A stretch of 64,000 nucleotides of DNA from Thermopolyspora flexuosa (lineage in GTDB: Bacteria; Actinomycetota; Actinomycetes; Streptosporangiales; Streptosporangiaceae): assembly GCF_006716785.1 (NCBI RefSeq), contig NZ_VFPQ01000001.1:4216001-4280000 (forward strand), in the 5' to 3' direction. Below, in pieces: positions 45,454-55,300 of the stretch. Below the pieces are notes generated by a model. The model did no database searches and was not told where the DNA came from. It was given only the letters and a program-made list of their open reading frames with translations. Within the stretch, counting starts at the first letter, position 1; each line of letters opens with the position of its first letter. The position numbers and the translations under genes are program-made.

Positions 45454-45915
45454 TCACGGCGTCCCGCCCCCGTCCCCGGCGTCGGGCGCGGCGGTGGCGC
45501 TCGCCTCCATCTCGTCGCCCGCGAAGCCCAGCGCGGCGAGGAACATCGCGCTCCACCGCACCCGCACCGCCACGGTCACCTCGGTGGCGCCGACCTCGCA
45601 GCGGGACATGCGCGCGCCGTCCTCGCCCTGGGCGTCGACGATCTCCTGGGCGCGGCGGCACACCGCGTCCTCGTCACCGCGCAGCACGACCCGGTCGGTC
45701 TCGTGCAGCCGGTCGACGTCGATCTCGTCGGCCGCGGCCCGGGCGCCCTGCTCGGCGATGTCCGCCGCCCGCAGCCGGGCGTTGATCGCGGCCCCGCCGT
45801 CCACGAGGAGCCCGGCGAGCAGGAACACCGCCGCGGCGAAGACCACGGTGAACACCGCCATCGAGCCGCGGTCCCGCCCGCCGCGGGCCCGCCGATCGGG
45901 TCGGAGCGCGCTCAC
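45454..45915 (-). CDS. TadE/TadG-like pseudopilin without the conserved glutamate
   Basis: Protein of 153 residues. After a basic stretch (RPDRRARGGRDRGS) comes one hydrophobic helix MAVFTVVFAAAVFLLAGLLV and a soluble external domain with two cysteines. In TadE-type proteins a glutamate at +5 of the mature chain is needed for prepilin cleavage and assembly; here it is phenylalanine, so it may not be processed. The GTG at 45915 overlaps the stop of the TadE gene upstream. The spacer 45310-45453 before the LysM-BTAD gene holds no gene. Confidence 0.72.
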   Translation of the reverse strand: MSALRPDRRARGGRDRGSMAVFTVVFAAAVFLLAGLLVDGGAAINARLRAADIAEQGARAAADEIDVDRLHETDRVVLRGDEDAVCRRAQEIVDAQGEDGARMSRCEVGATEVTVAVRVRWSAMFLAALGFAGDEMEASATAAPDAGDGGGTP

Positions 45916-46334
45916 TCCACCCTCCGCAGCCGCTCGATCGGCACCACCGCTCTGCCGGTCATCTCGCGGGTCGCCCCGAAGCCGAGGAAGCCCAGGTCGA
46001 GCTCGCAGGTGACGGTCGCCACCACGGCGCCGCCCGGCCGCCACCGGGCGTCGTCGAGCTCGACCCGCGGCGCGCAGTCCCGGCCGAGCGCCGCCTCGGC
46101 CGCCTGTCGCGCGGCGGCCTGCGCCTCGGCGAACGTGCGCCGCACCGAGGCCGCCCGGGCCGCGTCCCGCGCCGCGCCGTTCACCTCCCCCTGCGCCTCG
46201 ACGACCCGGCCGGCGCCGACGAGGAACAGCAGGAAGAGCACGAACACCGGGGCGAGCAGCACCGTCTCCACCGCCATCGAGCCCCGCTCGCGGGCCTCCG
46301 GCGGTGTGCGGCGGCACCGGGCGGGCGCGGTCAT
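45912..46334 (-). CDS. TadE-family pseudopilin
   Basis: Protein of 140 residues. The prepilin-type motif RERGSMAVETVLLAPVFVLF has the +5 glutamate and a single helix. A short external domain holds two cysteines (GRDCAPR; VTCELD). TadE proteins are minor pilins required for Flp pilus assembly. The ATG at 46334 overlaps the preceding TadE stop by ATGA, and its own stop overlaps the next start, so the three are translated as a chain. Confidence 0.82.
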   Translation of the reverse strand: MTAPARCRRTPPEARERGSMAVETVLLAPVFVLFLLFLVGAGRVVEAQGEVNGAARDAARAASVRRTFAEAQAAARQAAEAALGRDCAPRVELDDARWRPGGAVVATVTCELDLGFLGFGATREMTGRAVVPIERLRRVE

Positions 46335-46825
46335 CCGCACCCCTCCGTGCCGTCGTCCGGGCGGAAGCACTCGACCGGCCCGCCGAACCGGGAGGTGACG
46401 GTGAAGGTGAGCGCGGGCAGCAGCGGGATCACCTGGACCGCCGATCCGGTCACCTCGACGCCGCGCAGGTCGCCCTCCTCCCAGGCCCGCACCCGGACGT
46501 CGGCGAGCAGGCGGGGGCCGACCGAACGCACGATCTGCTCGGCCTTCGCCTCGGCGTCGTCCTCCCAGCCGGTCTCGCCGCCCGCCCGCGCGACGCGCGC
46601 CCCCTCCCGCGCGGCGGCGTCCGCGACCTGGCGGCCGTGGAACCAGAGGGCCACCTGCACGATGAGCAGCACGATCGCGAGCACGACCGGCATGATCATG
46701 GCGAGCTCGACCACGGTCGCGCCGCGGTCGCCGCCCGCCCGGTCGCCCCGCTCCGGGCCGGTACGGCCCGCGGCGGGGGCGGTGGCACGACTACCGGCCG
46801 GCGTCGCCGCCGGAGCGGTAGCCAC
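46331..46825 (-). CDS. TadE-family pseudopilin
   Basis: Protein of 164 residues with a 33-residue Ala/Gly/Arg leader, then GATVVELAMIMPVVLAIVLL, a canonical TadE start with the +5 glutamate. The external part holds two late cysteines. The start is uncertain: the GTG at 46825 lies within the end of the pilin gene (35-base overlap) and lacks a clear ribosome site, so a later start near the helix is possible, though the long leader is usual in this family. Confidence 0.8.
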   Translation of the reverse strand: MATAPAATPAGSRATAPAAGRTGPERGDRAGGDRGATVVELAMIMPVVLAIVLLIVQVALWFHGRQVADAAAREGARVARAGGETGWEDDAEAKAEQIVRSVGPRLLADVRVRAWEEGDLRGVEVTGSAVQVIPLLPALTFTVTSRFGGPVECFRPDDGTEGCG

Positions 46826-47045
46826 CGCTGCCTCCTCCGTTGAAGGCGTTCTCGATCTCGGTCTGCCGCTCCTCGACGAGGGTCCGGATCAGAGTGGCGA
46901 GGCCGAGCGCGACGCCCGCGATGATCGCGGTGATCAGCACCCATTCGACCGCGGAGGCCCCCTTGGACGGGGCGTTACGCGCCCGGTCGAGCCGTACGCT
47001 GAGCAGGATCAGCAGGTAGGACAACCACGGCGGTGGGGTGAACAT
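46791..47045 (-). CDS. Flp-like pilin
   Basis: Protein of 84 residues. A short leader ends at G, followed by ASAVEWVLITAIIAGVALGLATL, which is the Flp prepilin form: cleavage after glycine, glutamate at +5 and a single hydrophobic helix. The tail is Gly/Ser-rich. It is the likely major subunit of the Tad pilus. The ATG at 47045 directly abuts the TadC stop. The prepilin peptidase TadV/CpaA that would cut it is not in the window. Confidence 0.8.
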   Translation of the reverse strand: MFTPPPWLSYLLILLSVRLDRARNAPSKGASAVEWVLITAIIAGVALGLATLIRTLVEERQTEIENAFNGGGSGGYRSGGDAGR

Positions 47046-47966
47046 CTAGACTCCCAACATCTTCATCGCAGCCGGAAAACTCAGGAAGACCAGGAACCCG
47101 GCGCACAGCAGGAGCTGGGCGACGAGCATCGACTGGGACCTCTCGCCCGCCTGTCCCTCGATCTCGGCGAGCTCGCGGCGGCGCAGCGTCGCGGCGCGGG
47201 CGCTGAGCGACGCCCGCACCTTCGCCCCGTCGTCGGCGACGAGGGCGAGCGCGGCCGACAGGTCGCGCAGCTCGTCGACGTCGATCTCGTCGCCGAGGCG
47301 GCCGAGCGCCTGCCACGGGGTGATGCCGACGATCCGGGCGTTGCCGAGCGCCTCGCGGATGCGGGCCATCGCCCAGTTGCCGTCGTCGCCGACCGAGACC
47401 GCCATCATCAGCGCCTCGGGCACGCCCCGCCCGCCCGCCAGGTTCATCGCGACCAGGTCGAGGAAGGCGCCCACGGCGTGCCGGAAGTCGCGCCTGCGCG
47501 CCGCGGCGTCGCGCCGTACCTGCAGGTCGGGCAGGAAGAAGAAGACGACGGCCGCGAGCACGGCGGTCCACAGCGGCACCTGCGGGGAGAAGCCCCAGCC
47601 CAGCAGGGCCAGCCAGCCCGCCAGCAGCGGCGAGAAGAGCAGGCCGGAGGCGGCGAGCAGCGCCTTGGTGGCGAGGAAGCCCTCGAAGGAGCGGCCGAGC
47701 AGCGCCAGGTCGGCCCGGATCGACCTCACCTCCCAGCCGCGGGCGGCGTAGAACCGGGCGAGCCGTTCGCCGAGGCCTCGCCGGAACGCGCTGAGCCGCT
47801 CGTCCGTGGCGACGAGCCGGGTGCGCGGCCCGGAACCGCCCTCGCCGCGGGCCGCGTCGAGCGCGCCGATCCGGGCGACGAGGCCGGGCCGCGCCGGGAA
47901 GAGAGCGCGGATCAGCAGGAACACCCCGAGGCCCAGCATCGCCCCGAACAGCGCCGGTTCAGCCAT
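47046..47966 (-). CDS. tadC: Tad secretion inner-membrane protein TadC (type II secretion F family)
   Basis: Protein of 306 residues with a helix at the N-terminus, two around 105-150 and one at the C-terminus. The T2SSF domain reads RDFRHAVGAFLDLVAMNLAGGRGVPEAL. TadB and TadC form the membrane platform turned by the TadA ATPase. The gene starts 8 bases inside the tadB end, so translation is coupled. Confidence 0.88.
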   Translation of the reverse strand: MAEPALFGAMLGLGVFLLIRALFPARPGLVARIGALDAARGEGGSGPRTRLVATDERLSAFRRGLGERLARFYAARGWEVRSIRADLALLGRSFEGFLATKALLAASGLLFSPLLAGWLALLGWGFSPQVPLWTAVLAAVVFFFLPDLQVRRDAAARRRDFRHAVGAFLDLVAMNLAGGRGVPEALMMAVSVGDDGNWAMARIREALGNARIVGITPWQALGRLGDEIDVDELRDLSAALALVADDGAKVRASLSARAATLRRRELAEIEGQAGERSQSMLVAQLLLCAGFLVFLSFPAAMKMLGV

Positions 47967-48843
47967 CGCCGCTCCTCGTCGCCGGGCCCGCGAGCAGGCG
48001 GGCGGGCTTGTCGAACCGGGCGAGCCGCCGCATCCACGCGAATCCAGCGCCGAACAGGGCGGCCACCACCACGAGCACGGCCTGGCCGAGCAGGCCGTCG
48101 TACTCGCTCACGTACGAGGGGTTGAACAGCACGAGCAGGGCCGCGAAGAGCAGGGCAGCCCCGACCACGATCTGCACGCTGCGCCGGGTGGCCCGGCGTT
48201 CCGCCTCGACCTTGCGGCGCACGTCGAGCTCCTCGCGGGCCGAGGCGGCGAGCGCGGAGAGCACCTCGCGCAGGCCGGGGCCGCGCAGCCGGGAGTTGAG
48301 GATGAGCGCGGCCACCACGAGGTCGGCGGAGGTGTCGTCGAGCTCGTCGGCGAACTCGCGCAGCGCCTCCGGCAGCGGCATACGGGTGTGCAGCCGGTCG
48401 ACGAGCGCGCGCAGGTGGGGCCTGAGGGTCGGGGCCGCCGCGCGCACCGAGGCGGGGATCGCCTGCTCCAGCCCGGCCGCGCCGGCGATGGTGTCGCGCA
48501 GCGACTCGGTCCACGCGGCGAGCGCCTCCAGCTTCCGCATCGCGAGGCGTTCCTCGGCCGCGCCGCCGGCGAGGCCGCGCCAGGCGAGCACGAGCAGCAC
48601 CGCACCGGCCGCCGCCACCGGCCAGCCGGTGACGACGAGCACGAGCCCGCCGGCGACGGTCGCCACCGCCGCCCGGGTGGACAGGGCGTCCAGCGTCCGC
48701 CGCGGGTCGCGCCGCCGCCCCGGCCGGGCCGGCCGCGGCGGCAGGCCGTACAGGGCGAGGCCGAGCAGGAACAGCCCGCCGCCGACCGCCGCGCCGGCGA
48801 GCATGACGAGCGGGTCGAACAGCGTGGCGGGGATCACCTCCAC
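47959..48843 (-). CDS. tadB: Tad secretion inner-membrane protein TadB (type II secretion F family)
   Basis: Protein of 294 residues with two helices in the first 90 residues and two near the end. The T2SSF core contains LAAWTESLRDTIAGAAGLEQAIPA and ADLVVAALILNSRLRGPGLREVL. It pairs with TadC as platform for pilus assembly. Its first 10 bases overlap the tadA end. Confidence 0.88.
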   Translation of the reverse strand: MEVIPATLFDPLVMLAGAAVGGGLFLLGLALYGLPPRPARPGRRRDPRRTLDALSTRAAVATVAGGLVLVVTGWPVAAAGAVLLVLAWRGLAGGAAEERLAMRKLEALAAWTESLRDTIAGAAGLEQAIPASVRAAAPTLRPHLRALVDRLHTRMPLPEALREFADELDDTSADLVVAALILNSRLRGPGLREVLSALAASAREELDVRRKVEAERRATRRSVQIVVGAALLFAALLVLFNPSYVSEYDGLLGQAVLVVVAALFGAGFAWMRRLARFDKPARLLAGPATRSGDG

Positions 48844-50138
48844 ACCTCCAGCGCCGGGTCATAGCCGTGCGCGGCGAGCTCCTCGATGCAGGAGATCGGC
48901 GCGTGCGGTACGGCACGGCCGTCCGGGCCGGGCGCGAACACCTCGCTGGACAGCACCCGGCCGTCGCACCCGGTCACCTCGCGGATGCTCGACACGAACC
49001 GCCGCAGCCGCCCGCCCCGCGCGTAGTCGTTGCGTTTCTCGATGAACACCACGAAGTCGATCGCCCCGGCGATGAGCATGTGCGTCGCCTCGATGGGCAG
49101 CCGCTCCTCGGCCTGCAGGGCGTAGGTGGCGATGCGGTTGAACACCTCCATCGACGAGTTGGCGTGGATCGTCGACAGCGATCCGTCGTTGCCCTGGGTC
49201 ATTGCGTTGAGCATGGTGACGATCTCGTCGCCGAGCACCTCGCCGACGATCACCCGCGACGGGTTCATCCGCAGCGACCGCCGGACCAGCTCGGCCATGC
49301 TGATCGCGCCCTGCCCCTCGGAGTTCGGCAGGCGCTCCTCGAAGGCGACCACGTTGGGGTGGAGCTCGGGGAACTGGTCGAGGCCGAGCTCGAGCGCGCG
49401 CTCCACGGTGATCAGCCGCTCGTTCGGCGGGATCTCGTTCGCCAGCGCGCGCAGCAGGGTGGTCTTCCCCGCGTTCGTCGACCCGGCGATCATGATGTTC
49501 TTGCGGGCGGCGACCGCCGCGGAGAGGAACCGGCCGACCTCGGGGGTGAGCGTGCCGTTCCCCACCAGGTCGGACAGGAACACCTTGGTGAGCCGGGCGC
49601 GGCGGATCGACAGGGCGGGCCGTGCCGTGACGTCCATCACCGCCGACAGCCGGGAGCCGTCCGGCAGTCGCAGGTCGAGCTGGGGGTTGGCGGTGTCGAA
49701 CGGGCGGCTGGACAGGCCCGAGTAGGCGGCGAGGATCTGGACGAGCTCGATCAGCTCCTCGTCGGAGTCGGCGACCGGCTCGCCCATCACCTCGCGCCCG
49801 TCGGCGTAGCCGATGAACACCCGGTCGCAGCCGTTGATGTCGATGTTCTCGATCTCGGGGTCGTCGAGCAGCGGCTGCAGCCGGCCGACGCCGAACAGCG
49901 CGGCGTGCACCGCCGACGCCAGCGCCTCCTCCTCTTCCGCGGTGGGCGGGGTACGGCCCTGCGCGATCTCGGCGCGCGCGTGCTCCTCGAGCACCTGGGC
50001 GATGAGCGCGCGGGCGAACTGGCGCTCGTCCTCGGCGGTCATCGGCGGCAGACCGTTCGCCTGGTCGATGCGGCGCTGGCGCGCCAGGCGGTCGCCGACC
50101 TCCTTGCGGAACCGCTTCACCAGGGTGTGATCGATCAT
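48834..50138 (-). CDS. tadA: Tad pilus assembly ATPase TadA (CpaF)
   Basis: Protein of 434 residues. The secretion-ATPase motifs are intact: Walker A GSTNAGKTT with K225, the Asp box ERLITVERALELGLDQFPELHP, Walker B SRVIVGEVLGDE and the His box STIHANSSMEVFNRI. It forms a hexamer that powers pilus extension. The ATG at 50138 overlaps the tadZ stop (ATGA); an open frame to 50693 is a shadow of tadZ. Confidence 0.95.
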   Translation of the reverse strand: MIDHTLVKRFRKEVGDRLARQRRIDQANGLPPMTAEDERQFARALIAQVLEEHARAEIAQGRTPPTAEEEEALASAVHAALFGVGRLQPLLDDPEIENIDINGCDRVFIGYADGREVMGEPVADSDEELIELVQILAAYSGLSSRPFDTANPQLDLRLPDGSRLSAVMDVTARPALSIRRARLTKVFLSDLVGNGTLTPEVGRFLSAAVAARKNIMIAGSTNAGKTTLLRALANEIPPNERLITVERALELGLDQFPELHPNVVAFEERLPNSEGQGAISMAELVRRSLRMNPSRVIVGEVLGDEIVTMLNAMTQGNDGSLSTIHANSSMEVFNRIATYALQAEERLPIEATHMLIAGAIDFVVFIEKRNDYARGGRLRRFVSSIREVTGCDGRVLSSEVFAPGPDGRAVPHAPISCIEELAAHGYDPALEVWR

Positions 50139-51007
50139 CTGCCCTCCCTCGCCGGACGGGGCCGGGGGACGACCGACCCGTCGGCGGCCGGCCGGACGGA
50201 CTGCGGGGCCGCGGACCCGGCGGGTCCGGCGGGTTCGGCGGGTTCGGCGGGCGCGGCCGTGCCGGGGGCGACGGGCACGCGGGCGACGAGCCTCCCGGCG
50301 AGTTCCCGGGCGGTCCGGATGAGCAGGCTGCGGTCGAGCCGGCCGCCCCACTGGCCGCGCAGCAGCTCGGCGCCCTTGGGGTCGTGGGCGAGGCCGCCGA
50401 CGAAGGCGACCCGGTCGCTCGCGGCGGTGACGATCCGGCGCACCTCGTCGATCGCCTGGCGGTAGGACCGGGGGTCGGCGATGACCACGACGCCACGCTC
50501 CGGGCCCCTCGGCAGCAGGGCGAGGCGCTCGCGCAGGTGCGCGACGTGGTCGAGGCTCGCCCGGGTGAACAGCACCACCAGGTCGGCCTCGGCGATCAGG
50601 TCGTTGATCTGCGGGTGACCGCCGAGCCGTCCGCAGTCGGCGAGCACGTCGGCCTCCGGCAGCGCGGCGAACGCCCGGCCGAGCGGGCCCCACAGCCAGG
50701 TGAGCCCGGCGGCCTGCTCGGCGTGGGTGAGGCCGGTGAGCACGTCGAGGCCGCCGACGAGGCGTTGGGTGTGCGCGTAGATCTGCTCGGGGTGGAGCCC
50801 GCGCCGGGCGGTGGCGCCGAGGCTGAGCAGGCCGCGGTCCGGGTTGAGCATGCGGCCGTCCTCACCCGGCAGGCGGTAGACGAGGTCCCCGCCCGCGGGG
50901 TCGCACTCGGCGACCAGCACCGGACGCGGCCACACGGCGCCGAGGGCGGTGGCGGCGGTGGTGACGCCGGGCGCGCCCTTGTCGGCGGCGAGCGCGATGA
51001 GGCCCAC
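50135..51007 (-). CDS. tadZ: TadZ/CpaE-like MinD-family protein with a modified P loop
   Basis: Protein of 290 residues. It begins LIALAADKGAPGVTTAATALGAVWP, a MinD/ParA-like opening in which the P-loop lysine is replaced (GAPGVTT rather than GGVGKTT), and has the ECDPAGGDLVYRL switch. It should place the pilus machine in the cell, as TadZ and CpaE do, perhaps without ATP hydrolysis. The tail is Pro/Ala low complexity. GTG at 51007 lies 1 base after the CpaB stop. Confidence 0.82.
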   Translation of the reverse strand: MGLIALAADKGAPGVTTAATALGAVWPRPVLVAECDPAGGDLVYRLPGEDGRMLNPDRGLLSLGATARRGLHPEQIYAHTQRLVGGLDVLTGLTHAEQAAGLTWLWGPLGRAFAALPEADVLADCGRLGGHPQINDLIAEADLVVLFTRASLDHVAHLRERLALLPRGPERGVVVIADPRSYRQAIDEVRRIVTAASDRVAFVGGLAHDPKGAELLRGQWGGRLDRSLLIRTARELAGRLVARVPVAPGTAAPAEPAEPAGPAGSAAPQSVRPAADGSVVPRPRPAREGR

Positions 51008-51008
51008 C

Positions 51009-51707
51009 TCAGCTCGCTCCGGGGAGTACGGCGAGGGCGATCTCGCCACTGGAGGAGTGCTGGGCGACCGTGGGCGAGTCGGCGGTGTCCACGATGATCG
51101 ACACCAGGCCGCCACCGCCCCGGCCGGCGGCGCCGATCGAGTGGACGAGGGCGTTCTGCACGAGGACCCGGCTCGCGCCGTCGCTCCGCGCCGGTACGTG
51201 GATCACCTGGACGCGGTCGCCCTCGGCGAGGTCGGCGGGCATCTGCCCGGCCTTGAGGGCGAGGCCCACGATCGCCTTGCCGGGGGCGAGCTCCTCGCTC
51301 GCGGAGGTGGTCATGCCCCGGATCAGCAGCGTGCCGGGGACGAGGGGCACCTTGGCGTACGTCTTGGCCACCTGGTCGCGCAGCCGCCACGGCACGTACT
51401 CGACGCCGGTCCCGGCGACCTGCACCTCTTCCATGGCGGACAGGGCGATCGGCTGGCCGGCCGCGATCTGCCGGGTGATTCTGATCGCGGAGACGCGGTC
51501 GCCGGCGCGCATCGTCAGCAGCGTGGTGGCGAGCGCCCCGCCCAGGATGAGGAGCACGGCGAGCGCCGCCAGGGCGGGCTTGCGCTCCCGGGGTGGCATC
51601 GGGAGCCTTCGGGACGCGGGCGCGGACAGCCCGGGATGACCGCCGTTCGCCTCCGGGCGGCCGGCGGCGGGGCGGCCGTCACGCGCGGGCTTCTCGCTGG
51701 TCCTCAT
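51009..51707 (-). CDS. cpaB: CpaB/RcpC-like SAF-domain protein, first gene of the Tad operon
   Basis: Protein of 232 residues: a 40-residue disordered N-terminus, one helix at about 43-65 and a SAF domain (ITRQIAAGQPIALSAMEEVQV, then PLVPGTLLIRGMTTSA). It should sit outside the membrane as an assembly or surface-binding part of the pilus. The operon promoter must lie upstream in the AT-richer part of 51708-52000. Confidence 0.85.
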   Translation of the reverse strand: MRTSEKPARDGRPAAGRPEANGGHPGLSAPASRRLPMPPRERKPALAALAVLLILGGALATTLLTMRAGDRVSAIRITRQIAAGQPIALSAMEEVQVAGTGVEYVPWRLRDQVAKTYAKVPLVPGTLLIRGMTTSASEELAPGKAIVGLALKAGQMPADLAEGDRVQVIHVPARSDGASRVLVQNALVHSIGAAGRGGGGLVSIIVDTADSPTVAQHSSSGEIALAVLPGAS

Positions 51708-52344
51708 GGGTGCGTGACTCCAAAAGGGCGTTGTCGCGGCTGGTCACCGCGCAGGTGGGCGAACCTCGATTTGGAGCTGGGTAACGCGTATCCGATTCGG
51801 AATTCACGCCATTATGGGCGGATCGGCCTGCCTGGCCGGGGCGAAATCAACGATCCATGCCTATCCGTTATGGCCGGACGCCGTCAACAGGGCTGCACGA
51901 TTTTAGCCGTGCCGCGCCCGGAGAGCACCGCTTATTACCATAAGGCATGATTAACTGCGATAACTACGACAACTTTACTAACTCTGTTACCGCTCGCGTG
52001 AGCGCGCGCCTCCGGACCGCGGCACGCCACATCATGCCACGTCAGCGTGCGAACCGTGACCGGTTGTCCACAGGCCCGGCTTGATCCGGGCGGTTATCCA
52101 CAGATCGTCGTCCACCCGCTCCACAGGTCCCGTGACTCTGCTGACATGGCGGAGTCCGATCGGCTCCGAGGAGGCAACAATCGTGATCAACGGGACCACG
52201 GTTGCATACCGTACAGAAAGGTGCGGCCCACCCCATAGGCATTACCGCAAATACAGGGATCGGATCGCATTCGCTCGCTACCGTGTGGGGCGTACGGGCC
52301 GTGGCGGTGTTTTCTGCCGGCCGGATATCCGCGGGAGGCCTCGC
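51708..52344. other. 637-bp divergent intergenic region with DnaA boxes
   Basis: No gene is supported. The part nearest the Tad operon (about 51780-51990) is markedly AT-richer, with CTTAT-TACC-ATAAG (about 51931-51944). The part nearest essC contains two DnaA boxes and a stem-loop. The right end holds GGGAGGCC, the ribosome site for the ATG at 52345. Confidence 0.6.
52064..52102 (+). promoter_or_regulatory. Two DnaA boxes flanking a stem-loop
   Basis: TTGTCCACA at 52064-52072 and TTATCCACA at 52094-52102, same direction, 30 bases apart. Between them GCCCGG-CTTGAT-CCGGGC (52074-52091) forms a perfect 6-bp stem. No dnaA, dnaN or other origin gene is near, so this is more likely a regulatory DnaA cluster than oriC. 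Confidence 0.5.
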
Positions 52345-55300
52345 ATGCGACTGATGCTCACCGTGGTCACGGACCGCGGCAACCGCGACGTTCTCGTCGA
52401 GGGTGACGAGACGACGACCGTCGCCGACCTCGCGGAGGCGCTGCACGGCACGTCCCCCCGCTCGCCGGGCGCGGACCTGTCAAACGTCGTACGGCTCCGC
52501 TCCCGCGCCCCCTACGGCCTGGATCGTGTCGACGGCGGTCCGTCCAGACGAACGCCGCGGGATCGCGGTCACGGGACGGCCGAGCGGCGCCGCCTGTGGC
52601 TCGACGGCCGCCCGCTGGAGCCCGACGCGCTCGTCTTCGGTCTGTTGCGCGACGGCGACGTGGTCGCGCTCGAGCCGGGCAGCGCGGCCGCGACGGTGAC
52701 CGAGGAGCCCGGCGGCGTGGTGGAAATGCGGGTCGTCGGCGGCCCGGCCGCAGGCGCGGTGCACCGGCTCGGCCTCGGCGTCTACACGATCGGATCCGAT
52801 CCGGCCGCCGCCGTCGTCGTGGACGACCCCGCGATGCCGCCGCTCGGCGCGATCCTCCGCATCACCCCGCACGGCATCACCGTCGAGCCTCCCCCCACGG
52901 ACCACGCGCATCTCACCCCCGGCTACCTCGACGCGCCGGAGCCCTCCCCAGGACACCGCTACGCCGGCGCGGCACCGGACCGGACGCTCCCCCACCCAAA
53001 CGCTCGGAACCTCCACGACGGCGACCCAAGGTACGGCGACGTCCGGCGGTCCGGCGGCCTGGGCGAAGGCGGCGAGCGGTACTCCCCTGGCCGGGAACGG
53101 GCGGGCGACGTCCCGCGCCGCCCCGTGCGGCGTCCCCCGCGCGCCCGGCCGCGGGCACGAGGACCGAACGCGGCGGACACCCCTGCGGACGGGTACCTCG
53201 GCCGTCCGGCCGGCAACGCCGTCCCCGGCGACCGGGGGATCTCGTGGGCGTCCACCGGCGACAGCCCTCCGGCGGGCCACACATCGTGGCCGGACGCCCA
53301 CCCCACCGGGAGCCGACCCCGCCCCGGCGTGTCACGGACCGGAGCGGGCGACGTCGCCGCCCCCGGCCTCGGTGGCGCCGGACGCAAGGCAGGCGGTGGA
53401 TGGCATGGGCCGCAAACCGGCGAGCCGCTCCCCGGGACGGCATGGCCTCACCGGCAGCCGGGATCCGGCAGGGGGGCGGGTGTTCCGGGCAAGCCCGCAC
53501 GCGGCTACGGCGGCGGGCACGGCACCCGTCTCGCCCGAGGCCCGGACGAATGGGCGCGCGAGCCCTCCGGTCACGGGCGGCGACGCGGGGAACGCGGCAA
53601 CACCCCGCGGGATCGCCGCAGCCCCGTGGACGAGGAGGAGACCGGCCGCCGAAGGCTGTGGCGCAGGCGGAGGCGGCACGTGGCCGAACCGGACACGGCC
53701 GAGTGGGAGGACCCGGCCGCGCCTCGCCTTGACGGGGCGCCGCTGACGGAGCCGACGACCTGGGGCGACGGGCGACTGCTGCGGTGCGGCAACTCGCTGT
53801 TCGCCTGCGGCCCGGTCGAGCCGCCGGACGCGCACCTCGACACGTTGCCGGACGGCGGCCTCGCGTACAACCGGCCGCCCCGGCTCGCCCCGGCGGAGCG
53901 GGTCAGGCGCTTCGAGGTACCCGCCGAGCCCAAACGCACCGAGGGCATGCGGCTCCAGCTGCTCGCCGCGCTACTGCCCGCCGTGTTCGGGCTGGTCATG
54001 GCGGTGGCCTTCCAGCTCTGGTACTTCCTGCTGATCGCCCTTATGACGCCCGCGATCATGATCGGGCAGTGGTGGAGCGACCGCCGGCACGGACGCAAGA
54101 AACACCGGCAGGCGATGAAGGTGTACCGGCGGCGCCTCGCCGAGTTCGAGGAGGAGATCGAGCGCGCCCGAGTGCTCGATGAAGCCGAGCGACGGGCCGC
54201 CGCCCCGGACCCGGCGGAGCTGCTGCTCACCGCGAAGGGTCCGCGCCGACGGCTGTGGGAGCGGCGGATCCACGATCCCGACGTGCTGCGGCTGCGGGTC
54301 GGGCTCGCCGACCTGCCCGCCGACATGGAGTTCGTGCCGGAGCGGGGCGCCGCGGACGTCAAGCTCCCCGACCCTCCGATCGCGCGGAACGTGCCGGTCA
54401 GCCTCGCCATGCGCCGCCTCGGTGTGGCGGGGATCACCGGCGCACGTCAGACGGCCACCGCCGTGGCCCGCTGGCTCATCGGCCAGGCCGCCACCCTGCA
54501 CAGCCCGCGCGATCTCGCGATCGTGGTGCTCTCCGCGAAGGCCGACGGCGCCGAGCAGTGGTCGTGGGTGCGCTGGCTGCCACACTGCGGCCCGCGCGAC
54601 TCCGACTGCGCCGCGCTCGTCGGCGCGGACCCGGAGGCGGCGGCGAAGCGGGTGGCGGAGCTGGCGTCGCTGGTCGCCGAGCGCCTCGACGAGGACGGCT
54701 CCTACGGCCGGACGTTCCGCGGCGCCGGGCTCGACGCGCGGCCGGGCGGCTGGGACGACCCGCAGTGGGCGGGCACCGGGAAGGCCGACACCGGCCCGGC
54801 CTTCGCGGCCTACAGCGACCGGCCCTACGACGTGCTGCTGATCCTCGACGGCGCCCAGGTGCTGCGCGCGCTCCCCGGCATGCCACAGGTGCTGCGTCAG
54901 GGACCGCGCGTCGGGGTCTACACGATCGCGATCGACGACGACCGCCGGCTGCTGCCCGAGGAGTGCGCCACCGTCGTCTCCTGCGGTGTCGACGGGTACG
55001 TCCGGCTGCACGGCGGGGGCCTCGACGCGCTCGGCCCGATCCTCGCCGACCAGGTCTCCCCCTGGTGGGCCGAACAGCTCGCCCGCTCCCTCGCCCCGCT
55101 GCGGGACGTCGGTCGCGGCGACCCGGCCGCCGCCCTGCCCTCGTCGGCCCGGCTCCTCGACCTGCTCGGCCTTTCACCACCGACCGCACAGGCGATCCGC
55201 GCGAAGTGGACCGGCCACACCACCGAGGCCCTGATCGGGGCCGGCCCCGAGGGCCCCTACAGCATCGACCTGCGGCGCGACGGCCCACACGGGCTCGTCG

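Noticed and set aside
41587-46398. A plus-strand frame of about 1,600 codons opposite the Tad genes
   Set aside because: Antisense to several recognisable genes; Arg/Gly/Pro-rich with no domain.
52064-52102. DnaA boxes as a chromosomal origin
   Set aside because: Only two boxes, no AT-rich unwinding region next to them, and no dnaA, dnaN, rpmH or gyrase genes near.
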